NCBI RefSeq assembly: GCF_000444875.1
Contig: NC_021985.1
Coordinates: forward strand, 682,001-746,000
DNA: 64,000 nucleotides
Source of the DNA: Streptomyces collinus Tu 365
GTDB lineage: Bacteria; Actinomycetota; Actinomycetes; Streptomycetales; Streptomycetaceae
Direction: 5' to 3'
Program-made: the position numbers and the translations under genes
Part shown: positions 17,102 through 26,238 of the stretch, piece by piece
Layout: each line of letters begins with the position of its first letter
Position numbering within the stretch: position 1 is the stretch's first letter
The notes under the pieces: generated by a model
What the model was told of the DNA's origin: nothing
Database searches by the model: none
What the model saw: only the letters and a program-made list of their open reading frames with translations

Positions 17102-18636
17102 CGCCGGGCTCCTCGCGTCGTCGGGATGGTCCGGCCGGTGGCGGCGGCCCGCTTGCGCGGCCCGGTGATGCGGGCGGCCGCCAGCTTTCCCGAGAGCAGG
17201 ACGGGGGGCACGCCGACGCCGGGGGTGGTGCCGCACCCGGCGAGGACGGCGTTGGCGGTGCCGCGCACCAGGTTGCGCGGGCGGAACGGGCCGGTCTGGC
17301 CGAAGGTGTGCGCGGCGGAGAACGGGGTCCCCGCCGCGTGTCCGAGTCCGCTCCAGTCGGCGGGGGTGACCAGGCATTCGGTCTCGATGGCCGAGGCGAT
17401 GCCGGTCAGGCCCCTGCGGTCCAGTTCGCGCAGCAGGCTGTCGCGGTAACGGGGGGCCAGGCCGGACCAGTCGACGGCGCCGGGGCCGATGTCGGTGTTG
17501 GGGCAGGGGGCGAGGACGTAGTGCAGGTGGCGGCCGGGCGGGGCGAGGCCGGGGTCGGTGGCGGTGGGCCGGGTGATCAGGAGCGAGGGGTCGCTCATGA
17601 GCTCGCCGGTGCGGGTGAGCTGGCGGAAGGTGCCGCGCCAGGCGTGGCCGAAGGACAGGGTGTGGTGGGCCAGTTCGGGCCAGGTGCGGTCGCAGCCGGC
17701 GTGCAGGACGACGGCGGACGGGGCGTGCCGCAGGCGGGTGGGGCGGCGTGGGGCGCGGCCCAGCAGGCGGTACGTCACCGGCAGGTCGGGGGTGAGGACG
17801 ACGGCGTCGCAGGGGATGCGCGCGTCGGCGGTGAGGACGGCCGAGACCCGGTCGCCGGTCCGTTCCAGGCCGGTCACCCGCTGCCCGTACCGGAACTCCG
17901 CCCCCGCCTCGGCGGCGGCCTCGGCCATCGCGCGGGGCAGCGCGTACATGCCACCGCGCGGGAAGTACACCCCGGCGATGGTGTCCATGAAGGCGATCAC
18001 GGCGTAGGCGGCCAGGGCCCGTTCCGGCGGGACGCCGGCGTAGAGGGCCTGGAAGGAGAAGACGCGGCGCAGCCGCTCGTCGCGCAGGTGGCGGGCGATG
18101 CGCGCCTCCCAGCGGCCGAAGCCGCCGAGGGCGGCGAGCCGCAGCAGGTCGGGGGTGAGGAGCTGGAACGGGGAGTCGAAGTCGGCGTCGAGGAAGCGGC
18201 CGCGCTCGGTGCGGTACAGCTCGCCCAGCCAGTGCCGCAGCCGGTGGTAGCGGGCCGCTTCGGCGCCTCCGGCGAACCGTTCGATCTCCGCCTCCATGGC
18301 CGCCGCGTCGGTGTGCACGTCGAGGGTGCTGCCGTCGGCGAAGCGCGCCCGGTAGGCGGGGTGCAGCGGGATGAGGTCGACGCGGTCGCGCAGCGAGGTG
18401 CCGACGGCGGCGAACGCCTCGTCGGCGATGTCCGGCATGGTGAGCACGGTGGGGCCGGTGTCGATGAGGTAGCCGCCGAGTTCGAGGCGTCCGGCCCGGC
18501 CGCCCGGCCGCGGGTCGCGTTCGACGACGGTCACCCGGCGGCCCGCGCCGAGCAGGTGCAGGGTGGTGGAGAGGCCGGCCAGCCCGGCGCCGACGACCAC
18601 GACGTGATCGGTGGGTCCCGTTACCGTCCTGGTCAC
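17098..18636 (-). CDS. crtI: Phytoene desaturase
   Basis: 512 residues, GTG 18636 overlapping the crtE stop (GTGA). The N-terminal FAD site is [18 protein letters not shown] with the [11 protein letters not shown] extension of CrtI-type desaturases. The C-terminal block [21 protein letters not shown] is the second FAD-contact motif. It converts phytoene to lycopene using four desaturation steps. Length is normal for bacterial CrtI. Confidence 0.96.
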   Translation of the reverse strand: MTRTVTGPTDHVVVVGAGLAGLSTTLHLLGAGRRVTVVERDPRPGGRAGRLELGGYLIDTGPTVLTMPDIADEAFAAVGTSLRDRVDLIPLHPAYRARFADGSTLDVHTDAAAMEAEIERFAGGAEAARYHRLRHWLGELYRTERGRFLDADFDSPFQLLTPDLLRLAALGGFGRWEARIARHLRDERLRRVFSFQALYAGVPPERALAAYAVIAFMDTIAGVYFPRGGMYALPRAMAEAAAEAGAEFRYGQRVTGLERTGDRVSAVLTADARIPCDAVVLTPDLPVTYRLLGRAPRRPTRLRHAPSAVVLHAGCDRTWPELAHHTLSFGHAWRGTFRQLTRTGELMSDPSLLITRPTATDPGLAPPGRHLHYVLAPCPNTDIGPGAVDWSGLAPRYRDSLLRELDRRGLTGIASAIETECLVTPADWSGLGHAAGTPFSAAHTFGQTGPFRPRNLVRGTANAVLAGCGTTPGVGVPPVLLSGKLAAARITGPRKRAAATGRTIPTTRGARR

Positions 18637-19904
18637 CGGGCCGCCTCCGATCGCGCCGCGGCGGGTGCGGGGGTGAGCGGGGGGCCGTCGGGTCCTGGTT
18701 CCGGCCGGGGGGTGCCGGTGATCTCGGCCAGCAGGGCGCGCAGCCGGTCGGCGGGACCGGGTTCGAGGGTGGCCTCGGCGAGGTGGCGCAGGGACTGCCG
18801 GGCCAGCCGCCCGATCTTCGTCTCCACCAGGGCGCGGGCGCCGGTGCTTTCGAGCACGTCCCGGACGTCGGCCAGTTCACGGCCTGTCAGGTCCGCCCGG
18901 CCGACCGCGTGTTCGAGCACGCCGAGCGCCGCCTGGTCGCCGGCGGCGGTGGCCCGGGCCCGGGCCACCGCCAGCAGGTAGGTGGGCTTGCCCTCGCGCA
19001 CGTCGCCGCCGCTCAGTTTGCCGGTGGTGGCGGGGTCGGCGAAGACGTCGTCGAGATCGTCCCTGAGCTGGAAGGCCAGTCCTGCCGAGCGTCCGGCGAG
19101 GCACAGCGTCCAGGTGGTGGCGGTGTCGGCGCCGGCGAGCACCGCGCCGAGTTCCAGGGGCCGTTCGACGGTGTAGAGGGCGCTCTTGAGGCAGGCGGCG
19201 CGCAGCGCGCGGCCCAGGGTGAGGGCGGAGGTGGCCTGGCCCTGGACGTCGAGGTACTGGCCGGCGACCATCTCGGTGCGCAGGGTGCGCCAGACCTCGT
19301 TCAGCCGGCGCGCGGTGTCCCGCGGGAGGCCGGGCTCCAGCAGCAGCCGGGCGAGTTCGTCGTCCGCCCAGGCGAGCGCGAGGTCTCCGGCGAGCAGCGC
19401 GCCGGACGCGCCGAGCCGGTGGGCCGCGGACCGTGACGCCGTGTCGGCGTACTGAGCCGTCACGTCGGCGTGCAGCGCCGGTGCGCCGCGGCGGGTGGGC
19501 GCCTGGTCCATCAGGTCGTCGTGGACCAGGGCGCAGGTCTGGATGAGTTCGAGCGCGGCGGCCGTACGCAGCGCCGCGCGGACCTGGACGGCGTCCCGGC
19601 CGCCGCAGGCGCGCAGCGACCACCACACGAGCCGGGAGCGGAACCGGCGGCCGCCGCGCCGGGTGAAGCCGGCGACCCGCTCGGCGATGTCGTCGGCGAA
19701 CACCGGGTCGAGTGCGCGGCAGTCGGCGAGGCGGCCGGTGAGCAGGTCCCGCAGCTCCCTGCCGACGGCGCCGGGCACGTCGGCGTCGACGGTGCGCGCG
19801 TCGGCCACGCCGTCGGGCTTCCGGGGCGCGCCGGATCCGGCCGGCGCGGGCGGCGTACGGGGTGCCGCTGCCGTGAGGCGGCCGAGCACCTGGGTGGAAC
19901 GCAT
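18633..19904 (-). CDS. crtE: Geranylgeranyl diphosphate synthase
   Basis: 423 residues from ATG 19904, with GAGAGG 8 bases upstream. The two aspartate-rich motifs of trans-prenyl diphosphate synthases are present: HDDLMD near residue 127 and LRDDLDD near 282. The first 45 or so residues and the proline-alanine-rich C-terminus are extensions beyond the usual length of about 350. First gene of crtEIBV, supplying the C20 precursor; divergent from crtY. Confidence 0.95.
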   Translation of the reverse strand: MRSTQVLGRLTAAAPRTPPAPAGSGAPRKPDGVADARTVDADVPGAVGRELRDLLTGRLADCRALDPVFADDIAERVAGFTRRGGRRFRSRLVWWSLRACGGRDAVQVRAALRTAAALELIQTCALVHDDLMDQAPTRRGAPALHADVTAQYADTASRSAAHRLGASGALLAGDLALAWADDELARLLLEPGLPRDTARRLNEVWRTLRTEMVAGQYLDVQGQATSALTLGRALRAACLKSALYTVERPLELGAVLAGADTATTWTLCLAGRSAGLAFQLRDDLDDVFADPATTGKLSGGDVREGKPTYLLAVARARATAAGDQAALGVLEHAVGRADLTGRELADVRDVLESTGARALVETKIGRLARQSLRHLAEATLEPGPADRLRALLAEITGTPRPEPGPDGPPLTPAPAAARSEAAR

Positions 19905-20150
19905 CGTGGATCCTCTCGCCGTCCGGAGAGCCGGGCTGCGCGCCCCGGGCTCGCCTGTCCTGTCTCGTGTCACTCGTGTCTCGTCTCTTGTCGTCACACA
20001 TTCCGCGCGGATCACCGCACCGGATGCGCCATTCGGTGGACATGCCGGCGCCGGGGGCGGGCGGCGGCACGACACGCCCACGGCTGCATCCGCCGGGGCG
20101 GTGCGGCGGGAAGACTGGTCGGATCAAACGGGCCGGGGAAGGGAGCCACC
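19905..20150. promoter_or_regulatory. Divergent crtE/crtY promoter region
   Basis: 246 bases separate the two arms of the carotenoid locus. A run of near-repeats of TCTCGTGTC / ACTCGTGTC / TCGTCTCTTGTCG spans about 19962-19993 and is a candidate control element. In other Streptomyces this locus is transcribed by the light-induced sigma factor LitS. I cannot identify a LitS promoter here. Confidence 0.4.
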
Positions 20151-21347
20151 GTGGAGGTGGAGTCGGACGTCGCGGTGGTCGGCGCGGGGGCCGCCGGGCT
20201 GTCGCTCGCCCTGCGGCTGGCCCGGCCGCCCGCGGGAGCGCGCCCGGTGACGGCGGTGGTGCTGGCGGCACCGCCGGGCCCGTACCGCGCGCCGCGCCGT
20301 ACCTGGTGCTACTGGGAGGCGGGCGAAGGGCCGTACGACGGGGCGCTCACGGCTTCCTGGCAGCGGCTGCGGGTGCACGCGGGCGACGGGCGGCCGGTGA
20401 CCGCCGCGATCGGGCCCTGGCGGTACAAGATGCTGGGCTCGGACGCGTTCGAGGAACTGGCCGGCCGGGCGCTGCGGGTGAGCCCGTGGGTGACGACGGT
20501 CGAGGCGGTCGTCGAGAGCGTGGCGGCCGTGCCGGGCGGTGCCGTGGTGCGGGCCCGCCGGGCCGACGGCGGCGAGGTGACCGTGCGCGCCCGCTGGGTG
20601 TTCGACTCGCGTCCGCCGGCCCTGCTGCCGCCGGCCCGCACGACGCTGCTGCAGCACTTCCGCGGCTGGTTCGTGCGCACCCGGCGGCCGGTGTTCGACC
20701 CCGCGACCGTGGAGTTGATGGACTTCCGCACCCCGCAGCCGGGGCACGGGCTGTCGTTCGGCTACGTCCTGCCGACCGGCCCGCACGAAGCGCTGGTGGA
20801 GTACACGGAGTTCTCCCGGCGCGTGCTGGACACGGACGCGTACGACCGTGCGCTGCGGGACTACACCGGCCGGGTCCTGCGGATCGGGGAGCACGAGGTC
20901 ACCGCGTGCGAGCAGGGCGTGATCCCGATGACGGACGCGCGTTTCCCCCGGCAGGCCGGGGCGTCCGTGTTCCGGATCGGGGCAGCGGCCGGTGCCACCC
21001 GGCCCGCGACGGGCTACACGTTCAGCGCGGTGCAGCGCCAGGCGGGCGCCGTCGCGGCCGCGCTGCACGCGGGCCGCCGTCCGCTTCCGCCGCGCCCGCA
21101 CTCGGCGCGCTCCCGGCTGATGGACGCCGCGCTGCTGTACGCCCTGGACCACGGCCGGGTCGACGGCCCGGCCTTCTTCACCCGCCTGTTCACCCGAGTC
21201 TCCGCGCCTCGGCTGCTGCGTTTCCTGGACGGTCGCACCAGCCTGCCGGAGGACCTGTCCATCGGCCTGCACGTGCCCGTCACCGCGATGCTCGGCGCGG
21301 TCCTCGCCCTGCCTTTCGCCCCGCGCCGAAGTGCCCCGACCTCGTGA
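20151..21347 (+). CDS. crtY: Lycopene beta-cyclase (FAD-dependent CrtY type)
   Basis: 398 residues from GTG 20151, with GGGAG 6 bases upstream. The dinucleotide-binding start is DVAVVGAGAAGLSLALRLA. RRTWCYWE and the FGYVLPTGPHEALVEYTEFS block are diagnostic of CrtY lycopene cyclases, followed by GAAAGATRPATGYTF. It converts lycopene to beta-carotene. The final codons run into the tandem-repeat region that separates it from crtT. Confidence 0.94.
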   Translation: MEVESDVAVVGAGAAGLSLALRLARPPAGARPVTAVVLAAPPGPYRAPRRTWCYWEAGEGPYDGALTASWQRLRVHAGDGRPVTAAIGPWRYKMLGSDAFEELAGRALRVSPWVTTVEAVVESVAAVPGGAVVRARRADGGEVTVRARWVFDSRPPALLPPARTTLLQHFRGWFVRTRRPVFDPATVELMDFRTPQPGHGLSFGYVLPTGPHEALVEYTEFSRRVLDTDAYDRALRDYTGRVLRIGEHEVTACEQGVIPMTDARFPRQAGASVFRIGAAAGATRPATGYTFSAVQRQAGAVAAALHAGRRPLPPRPHSARSRLMDAALLYALDHGRVDGPAFFTRLFTRVSAPRLLRFLDGRTSLPEDLSIGLHVPVTAMLGAVLALPFAPRRSAPTS

Positions 21348-21540
21348 ACTCCGCCCCGGAAAGCCCCGCCCGCGCGACCGCGCCCCGGAAAGCCCCGCCC
21401 GTACGACCCGCGCCCTGAAGAGCCCCGCCCGCACGGCCCACGGCCCGAAGAGCCCCCGACCGCACGACCCACGCTCCGAAGAGCTCCGACCGCACGCCCC
21501 ACGACCGGACTGCCCCGATCGCACCACCCACGCCCCGACG
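21332..21540 (+). repeat. 30-base tandem repeat, about 7 degenerate units, between crtY and crtT
   Basis: The core GCCCCGMCCGYAC recurs at about 21332, 21362, 21391, 21421, 21451, 21482 and 21511, each followed by ACCCACGCCCCGAAGA-like sequence. The first unit overlaps the end of crtY. The repeats contain no stop in the crtT frame and would read as ten-residue units rich in P, R, S and K, but crtT has its own ATG and ribosome site after them. Confidence 0.85.
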
Positions 21541-21558
21541 ACCTCTTACGGAGATGGC

Positions 21559-22293
21559 ATGCCCGTGCTGCGTGACGCCGACCTGGCCAGCGCGTTCAAC
21601 CACGCCGCCCGCAGTTACGACACGCTGGTGGCGGCCAATCCGGGCTACCACGCCCATCTGCGCCGCTCCGCCCGGCGGCTCGGCCTGGCCCGTGGCGGTC
21701 CGGCCCCGCGCGTGCTCGACCTCGGGTGCGGCACGGGTGCCTCGACGGCGGCGCTGGCCGCCGTGCTGCCGGGCGCGGACATCACCGCCGTCGACGCGTC
21801 GGCCGGCATGCTGCGGCGTGCGGCGGGGCGGCCGTGGCCACGGCCGGTGCGGTTCGTGCACGCGCCGGTGGAGGGACTGGCCGAGGCGGGGGTACGGGGC
21901 CCGTTCGACGCGGTCTTCGCCGCCTACCTGCTGCGCAACACCGCCGACCCGGACGCCGTCCTGGCCGGCGCGTACCGGATGCTCGCCCCGGGCGGCCGGC
22001 TGGCGCTGCACGAGTACACGCTGAGCGGGCGGCCGGCCCACCGCGCGGTGTGGAACGCGGTGTGCGGCGGACTGGTGCTGCCGGTCGCCACCCTGCTCGG
22101 CGACGGCCCGCTCTACCGGCACCTGTGGCGCAGCGTCGTCGACTTCGACACGGCGGGGCAGTTCGCCCACCGGGTGCGGCGGGCCGGCTTCGAGCGGGTG
22201 CGGGTGCTGCCGCTGCCGGGCTGGCAGACGGGGATCACCCACACCGTGGTCGCCCGCCGCCCGGCGGCCGGCCCGGACGGGGCGGGACGATGA
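21559..22293 (+). CDS. crtT: SAM-dependent methyltransferase of the carotenoid locus
   Basis: 244 residues from ATG 21559, with GGAGA 5 bases upstream. The SAM site VLDLGCGTGAST and the later FDAVFAAYLLRNTADPD and LAPGGRLALHEYT mark a class I, UbiE-like methyltransferase. Position and size match crtT of the Streptomyces crtYTU arm; its exact step is unclear, since isorenieratene rings are formed by CrtU. The ATGA at its end starts crtU. Confidence 0.88.
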   Translation: MPVLRDADLASAFNHAARSYDTLVAANPGYHAHLRRSARRLGLARGGPAPRVLDLGCGTGASTAALAAVLPGADITAVDASAGMLRRAAGRPWPRPVRFVHAPVEGLAEAGVRGPFDAVFAAYLLRNTADPDAVLAGAYRMLAPGGRLALHEYTLSGRPAHRAVWNAVCGGLVLPVATLLGDGPLYRHLWRSVVDFDTAGQFAHRVRRAGFERVRVLPLPGWQTGITHTVVARRPAAGPDGAGR

Positions 22294-23924
22294 CCGGCCC
22301 GGGCCGCGGGTCCGGGAGCGGCACCCGGGCGCCGCTCCCCGGCCGGGACCGGCTGGCGAGGCTGCTGCCCGCACCGCCCGGCGTCGCATGGGCCGAGGGG
22401 TCGACCGCCCCGCGCGCGGCGGTCGTCGGCGGCGGAATCGCCGGCCTGACGGCGGCCACCGCCCTGGCCGAACGCGGCGTCCAGGTCACCTTGTACGAAC
22501 GGGACGCCCAGCTGGGCGGGCGGCTGGCCGGGTGGCGGACGCGGCTGGCGGACGGATCCCCGGCCACGATGAGCCGCGGCTTCCACGCCTTCTTCCGGCA
22601 GTACTACAACCTGCGGTCCCTGCTGCGTCGTACCGACCCCGCCCTGACCGGGCTGACCCCGCTGCCCGACTACCCGCTGCGGCACGGCAGCGGCCGCCGG
22701 GACAGCTTCCGGCACGTACCGCGCACACCCCCGTGGAGCGCGCTCGGGTTCGTGGCGCTGAGCGAGTCGTTCTCCGTGCGCGACCTGCCCCGGATCCGGC
22801 CGCGTGCGGCCCTGCCGCTGCTCGACGTGCGGGTCCCGGACGTGTACGAGCGGCTCGACCACGTCAGCGCCTACGACCTGCTGGACGCGATCCGGTTCCC
22901 CACGGCCGCCCGGCACCTGGCGTTCGAGGTGTTCTCGCGCAGCTTCTTCGCCGATCCGCGCGGGCTGTCGGCCGCGGAGATGGCGCTGATGTTCCACGTC
23001 TACTTCCTCGGTTCGTCCGAGGGCCTGCTGTTCGATGTGCCCTCTGAGCCGTTCCCGCAGGCCCTGTGGGACCCGCTGGCCGCGCGGCTCGACCGGCTCG
23101 GCGCACAGGTGCGCACGGCCACGGCCGTGGACGAGGTCGCCGTGACGCCCACCGGGGGCTTCTCCGTGACCGCGGCGGGCGGGGCCGAGCCGTACGACGC
23201 CGTGGTCCTCGCCCTGGACCCGGCGGGACTGCGCTCGCTGGTGGCCCGTTCGGCCGGGCTGGGCGACGCGCAATGGCGCGAGCGGATGGCGCGGCTGCGC
23301 AACGCGCCGCCCTTCCTGGTCTCCCGTCTGTGGCTGGACCGGCCGGTACGCGCGGACCGGCCCGGGTTCCTCGGTACCAGCGGATACGGCGCGCTGGACA
23401 ACGTGAGCGTGCTCAGCGCCTGGGAGGGCGAGGCCGCCCGCTGGGCGGCCGGCTCGGGCGGTTCGGTGCTCGAACTGCACGCGTACGCCCTGCCCCAGGA
23501 CGCGGACCGGGAGACCGTGGGCAAGGAGCTGCTCGGCGAACTGCACCGGTTGTATCCGGAGACCCGGCAGGCCAGGGTGGTCGACGCCCGCCACGATTGG
23601 CGGGCCGACTGCCCGCTGTTCCCGGTAGGCGGCCACACGGACCGGCCGACGGTGGGCACGTCCGTGCCCGGCCTGGTCGTCGCGGGCGACACGGTCCGCA
23701 CCGGTCTGCCGGTGGCCCTGATGGAACGGGCGGCCACCAGCGGTTTCCTCGCCGCCAACACCCTGCTCGGCCGGTGGGGGCTGCGCGGCCACGATCTGTG
23801 GACGGTGCCCGGCCGGGGCCGCTCCGCGGGCCTGCGGTGGGCGGCGCGGCGGTTCGGCGCGGCGTATGGGCACGGCGGCCGGGGGAACTCGGGCCGGGGA
23901 GGGGCTGAGGCGACAGGACCGTAG
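22290..23924 (+). CDS. crtU: Carotene desaturase/methyltransferase forming aromatic rings
   Basis: 544 residues, ATG 22290 overlapping the crtT stop. After a 40-residue extension comes an FAD site (AAVVGGGIAGLTAATALAERG) and a desaturase-family body with GFHAFFRQYYNLRSLL and the C-terminal VVAGDTVRTGLPVALMERAATSG. CrtU turns the beta-ionone rings of beta-carotene into the trimethylphenyl rings of isorenieratene by desaturation and methyl shift. Last of crtYTU; the MBL gene follows 40 bases later. Confidence 0.93.
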   Translation: MTGPGRGSGSGTRAPLPGRDRLARLLPAPPGVAWAEGSTAPRAAVVGGGIAGLTAATALAERGVQVTLYERDAQLGGRLAGWRTRLADGSPATMSRGFHAFFRQYYNLRSLLRRTDPALTGLTPLPDYPLRHGSGRRDSFRHVPRTPPWSALGFVALSESFSVRDLPRIRPRAALPLLDVRVPDVYERLDHVSAYDLLDAIRFPTAARHLAFEVFSRSFFADPRGLSAAEMALMFHVYFLGSSEGLLFDVPSEPFPQALWDPLAARLDRLGAQVRTATAVDEVAVTPTGGFSVTAAGGAEPYDAVVLALDPAGLRSLVARSAGLGDAQWRERMARLRNAPPFLVSRLWLDRPVRADRPGFLGTSGYGALDNVSVLSAWEGEAARWAAGSGGSVLELHAYALPQDADRETVGKELLGELHRLYPETRQARVVDARHDWRADCPLFPVGGHTDRPTVGTSVPGLVVAGDTVRTGLPVALMERAATSGFLAANTLLGRWGLRGHDLWTVPGRGRSAGLRWAARRFGAAYGHGGRGNSGRGGAEATGP

Positions 23925-23964
23925 GACGGTACAGGCGGGCTCGTCCCGCCGGGCAAGGACTCTC

Positions 23965-24804
23965 ATGGCAGCCTTCGAGGACGCGGTCGCGATCCACTTC
24001 GTCGGCAACGCGACGGTGCTGCTGCGCTACGGCGCGCTGACCCTGCTGACGGACCCCAACTTCCTCCACCGCGGCGAGCGGGCGCACCTGGGGTACGGGC
24101 TGGTCAGCCGCCGGGTCACCGAGCCGGCCCTGGACGTGGCGGACCTGCCGCGCCTGGACGGCGTCGTCCTGTCCCATCTGCACGGTGACCACTGGGACCG
24201 CCGGGCCAGGGCCGGCCTGCCCCGGTCGGTGCCCGTCGTCACGACACCGCACGCCGCGCGCCGCCTGCGCACCCTGCAGGGGTTCCGCCGGGCGGGCGGG
24301 CTGCGCACCTGGGAGAGCTGCACCCTGCGACGGGACGACGCGCAGGTACGGATCACCGCCCTGCCCGGCCGGCACTCCCTGCTGGCGCCGCTGCGCGCGC
24401 TGCTGCCGCCGGTCATGGGCAGCATGCTGGAGTTCGGCCCCGCGGGCGGGCCGGTGCGGGTCCGGCTGTACGTCTCGGGCGACACCCTCCTGTACGACGG
24501 CCTGGAGGAGATCGCGCGGCGCTTCCCGGACGCCGACCTGGCCGTGCTCCACCTGGGCGGCACGCGGCTGCCCGGGGGCTTCGTCGTCACCATGGACGGC
24601 CTCCAGGGAGCCGAGCTGGCCCGGCGCCTCGACTACCGCCGTGTCCTGCCGGTGCACTACGACGACTACACCGTCTTCCGCTCACCGCTCCAGGACTTCC
24701 TGACCGCGGCGGCCGGGCTCGGACTCGGGGAGCGGATCGTGCACTGCCCCCGTGGCGGTCACGCGGAGGTGGTGGCGGGCGGTGACCGGCCCACCGTGCG
24801 CTGA
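23965..24804 (+). CDS. MBL-fold (UlaG-like) metal-dependent hydrolase
   Basis: 279 residues from ATG 23965. The zinc motif HLHGDHWD is intact, and RHS, SGDTLLYDG, LHLGG and LPVHYDDY supply the remaining ligand blocks of UlaG/YtnP-like metallo-beta-lactamase-fold enzymes. Substrate unknown. It follows crtU by 40 bases on the same strand with no hairpin between, so it may be transcribed with the carotenoid genes although it has no known role there. Confidence 0.85.
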   Translation: MAAFEDAVAIHFVGNATVLLRYGALTLLTDPNFLHRGERAHLGYGLVSRRVTEPALDVADLPRLDGVVLSHLHGDHWDRRARAGLPRSVPVVTTPHAARRLRTLQGFRRAGGLRTWESCTLRRDDAQVRITALPGRHSLLAPLRALLPPVMGSMLEFGPAGGPVRVRLYVSGDTLLYDGLEEIARRFPDADLAVLHLGGTRLPGGFVVTMDGLQGAELARRLDYRRVLPVHYDDYTVFRSPLQDFLTAAAGLGLGERIVHCPRGGHAEVVAGGDRPTVR

Positions 24805-24889
24805 GCGCCCCCACGTGCACGGCTCAGCCACCTCCTCGCCCGCGGCATCGCTTCGCCCTCCGGCCTGCGCTGCTTCTATCTCCGACTCG

Positions 24890-24911
24890 CGTTGTTCCTA
24901 GAATGGGCGGG
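24890..24911 (+). promoter_or_regulatory. Promoter of the COG2345-type regulator, leaderless start
   Basis: A -10 hexamer TAGAAT (24899-24904) lies 6 bases before the GTG start at 24911, so the transcript would begin at the start codon. The block CGTTGttccTAGAA (24890-24903) resembles CGTTGacaTAGAA at 25622-25634 before the DUF3291 gene, which suggests a shared operator. Confidence 0.5.
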
Positions 24912-25627
24912 TGGAGGACATCGACGCGATCGCCGCCCTGCAGGACCCGGTGCGGCGCCGCTTGTACGAGTACGTGGTGGCGCGGGGCCGCGAGGTCGGC
25001 CGCAACGAGGCCGCCGAGGCGACTGGCGTGGCGCGCACACTCGCCGCGCACCATCTGGACCGGTTGACCGAGGCCGGGCTGCTGGAGAGCGGCAGCCGCC
25101 GCCTGACGGGCCGTTCGGGCCCCGGGGCCGGCCGGCCCGCCAAGGTGTACACCCGGGCGCGGGCCGAGCGGGCCGTGTCCTTGCCCGCACGCGACTACCG
25201 CACGGCCGCCGAACTCCTCGCCGAGGCCGCCGAGCAGGCCGGCCTCGACACCGAACTCACCACGGCCGCGCGCCGCCGGGGCGAGGCGCTGCGCGGCCCG
25301 GCGGCCCCCTGCGGAAGCCTCGAACAGGCCATGGAGGCACTGGCGGCCCGCGGCTACGAACCGCACCTGGAGACGGGCGGGGGCACCGCGGGCACGGACG
25401 ACACGGAAGGCACCGGGGACGGGGCCGGATCGGGCACACCCGTGGTCCGGATGCGCAACTGCCCCTTCCACGCGGTCGCCGAGCGCTTCCCGCCGCTCGT
25501 CTGTGGCATGAACCTCGCACTGCTGGAGGGGCTGCTCGGCGCGGACGGCGCCGTCCGCGCCCGTATGGACGCCCGGCCGGGGGGATGCTGCGTGGTGGTC
25601 GAACCTTCTAAAAACAAATCTCGTTGA
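24911..25627 (+). CDS. Winged-helix regulator of the ArsR/SufR type (COG2345-like)
   Basis: 238 residues from GTG 24911. N-terminal winged helix: LQDPVRRRLYEYV, then GRNEAAEATGVARTLAAHHLDRL and a glycine-rich wing near residue 75. The C-terminal part has cysteines in a pattern that recalls Fe-S or metal sensing: NCPFHAVAERF, CGMNLALLEGLLG and a CC pair near residue 228. SufR has a different third cysteine position, so cluster binding is only suspected. An acidic Thr/Gly linker (about 157-176) separates the halves. The stop overlaps the putative promoter of the DUF3291 gene. Confidence 0.78.
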   Translation: MEDIDAIAALQDPVRRRLYEYVVARGREVGRNEAAEATGVARTLAAHHLDRLTEAGLLESGSRRLTGRSGPGAGRPAKVYTRARAERAVSLPARDYRTAAELLAEAAEQAGLDTELTTAARRRGEALRGPAAPCGSLEQAMEALAARGYEPHLETGGGTAGTDDTEGTGDGAGSGTPVVRMRNCPFHAVAERFPPLVCGMNLALLEGLLGADGAVRARMDARPGGCCVVVEPSKNKSR

Positions 25628-25653
25628 CATAGAAATCCGCGCCGTGCTGGGAT
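25622..25653 (+). promoter_or_regulatory. Promoter/operator before the DUF3291 gene
   Basis: TTGACA (25624-25629) is a consensus -35; TGGGAT at 25648-25653 (18-base gap) is a possible -10. The overlapping CGTTGACATAGAA matches a block in the promoter of the upstream regulator gene, so that regulator may control both. Confidence 0.4.
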
Positions 25654-25659
25654 GTGGCC

Positions 25660-26238
25660 ATGACCGCAGCCACGCACGCCCTCCACCTCGCCCAGCTCAA
25701 CGTCGCCGCCCTCACCCACCCCCTGGACGACCCGCGCACCGCTCCGTTCGTCGAGCTGCTCGACCCGGTCAACGCCGCCGCGGACGCGGCGCCCGGCTTC
25801 GTGTGGCGGCTGGTGGAGGAGGGAGCGGCCGATGCCACCGCCCTGCGCCCGATGGGCGAGAACGTCATCGTCAACCTGTCGGTGTGGGAGACCCGGGAGG
25901 CCCTGTGGGAGTTCACCTACCGCAGCGGTCACCTGGAGGTGATGCGGCGCCGCCGCGAGTGGTTCGAGCGGCACGTCGAGGCGCACATGGTGCTCTGGTG
26001 GGTCCCCGCCGGCCATCTCCCCACCGTCGGCGAGGCGTTGGAGCGGCTCGCCGACCTCAGGGCGCACGGGCCGTCCCCGCGCGCGTTCACCTTCGCCTCC
26101 GCGTACACGGCGGCCGAGGCCGCCCGGCACGGCCACGCCCCTCACGAGGTCTCGTCGCCCGCACCACCGCCGGCGGACCACACCTGGACCGTGCCGTTGG
26201 CCACCCCGATCGCCAGCGTGGACCCGGTGGTGTCGTAG
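25660..26238 (+). CDS. DUF3291 family protein with an aberrant C-terminus
   Basis: 192 residues from ATG 25660. LHLAQLNVAALTHPLDDPRTAPF, NVIVNLSVWETREALWEFTYR and ALWWVPAGHLPTVGEALERL-type blocks match DUF3291, a ferredoxin-like small-molecule enzyme-like family of about 150-165 residues. The family sequence ends near residue 160. The last 32 residues (26142-26238) are the exact antisense of the WD40 gene's seventh blade. The original stop seems lost by a DNA junction near 26140. Function unknown; likely a target of the regulator upstream. Confidence 0.8.
   Translation: MTAATHALHLAQLNVAALTHPLDDPRTAPFVELLDPVNAAADAAPGFVWRLVEEGAADATALRPMGENVIVNLSVWETREALWEFTYRSGHLEVMRRRREWFERHVEAHMVLWWVPAGHLPTVGEALERLADLRAHGPSPRAFTFASAYTAAEAARHGHAPHEVSSPAPPPADHTWTVPLATPIASVDPVVS

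Noticed and set aside
21331..21558. CrtT start within the tandem repeats, giving an added repetitive N-terminus
   Set aside because: ATG 21559 has GGAGA at the right distance and gives the normal methyltransferase length; no ribosome site lies before the repeats.
24911..25627. Calling the regulator a true SufR
   Set aside because: Only part of the SufR cysteine pattern is present and no suf genes are nearby.
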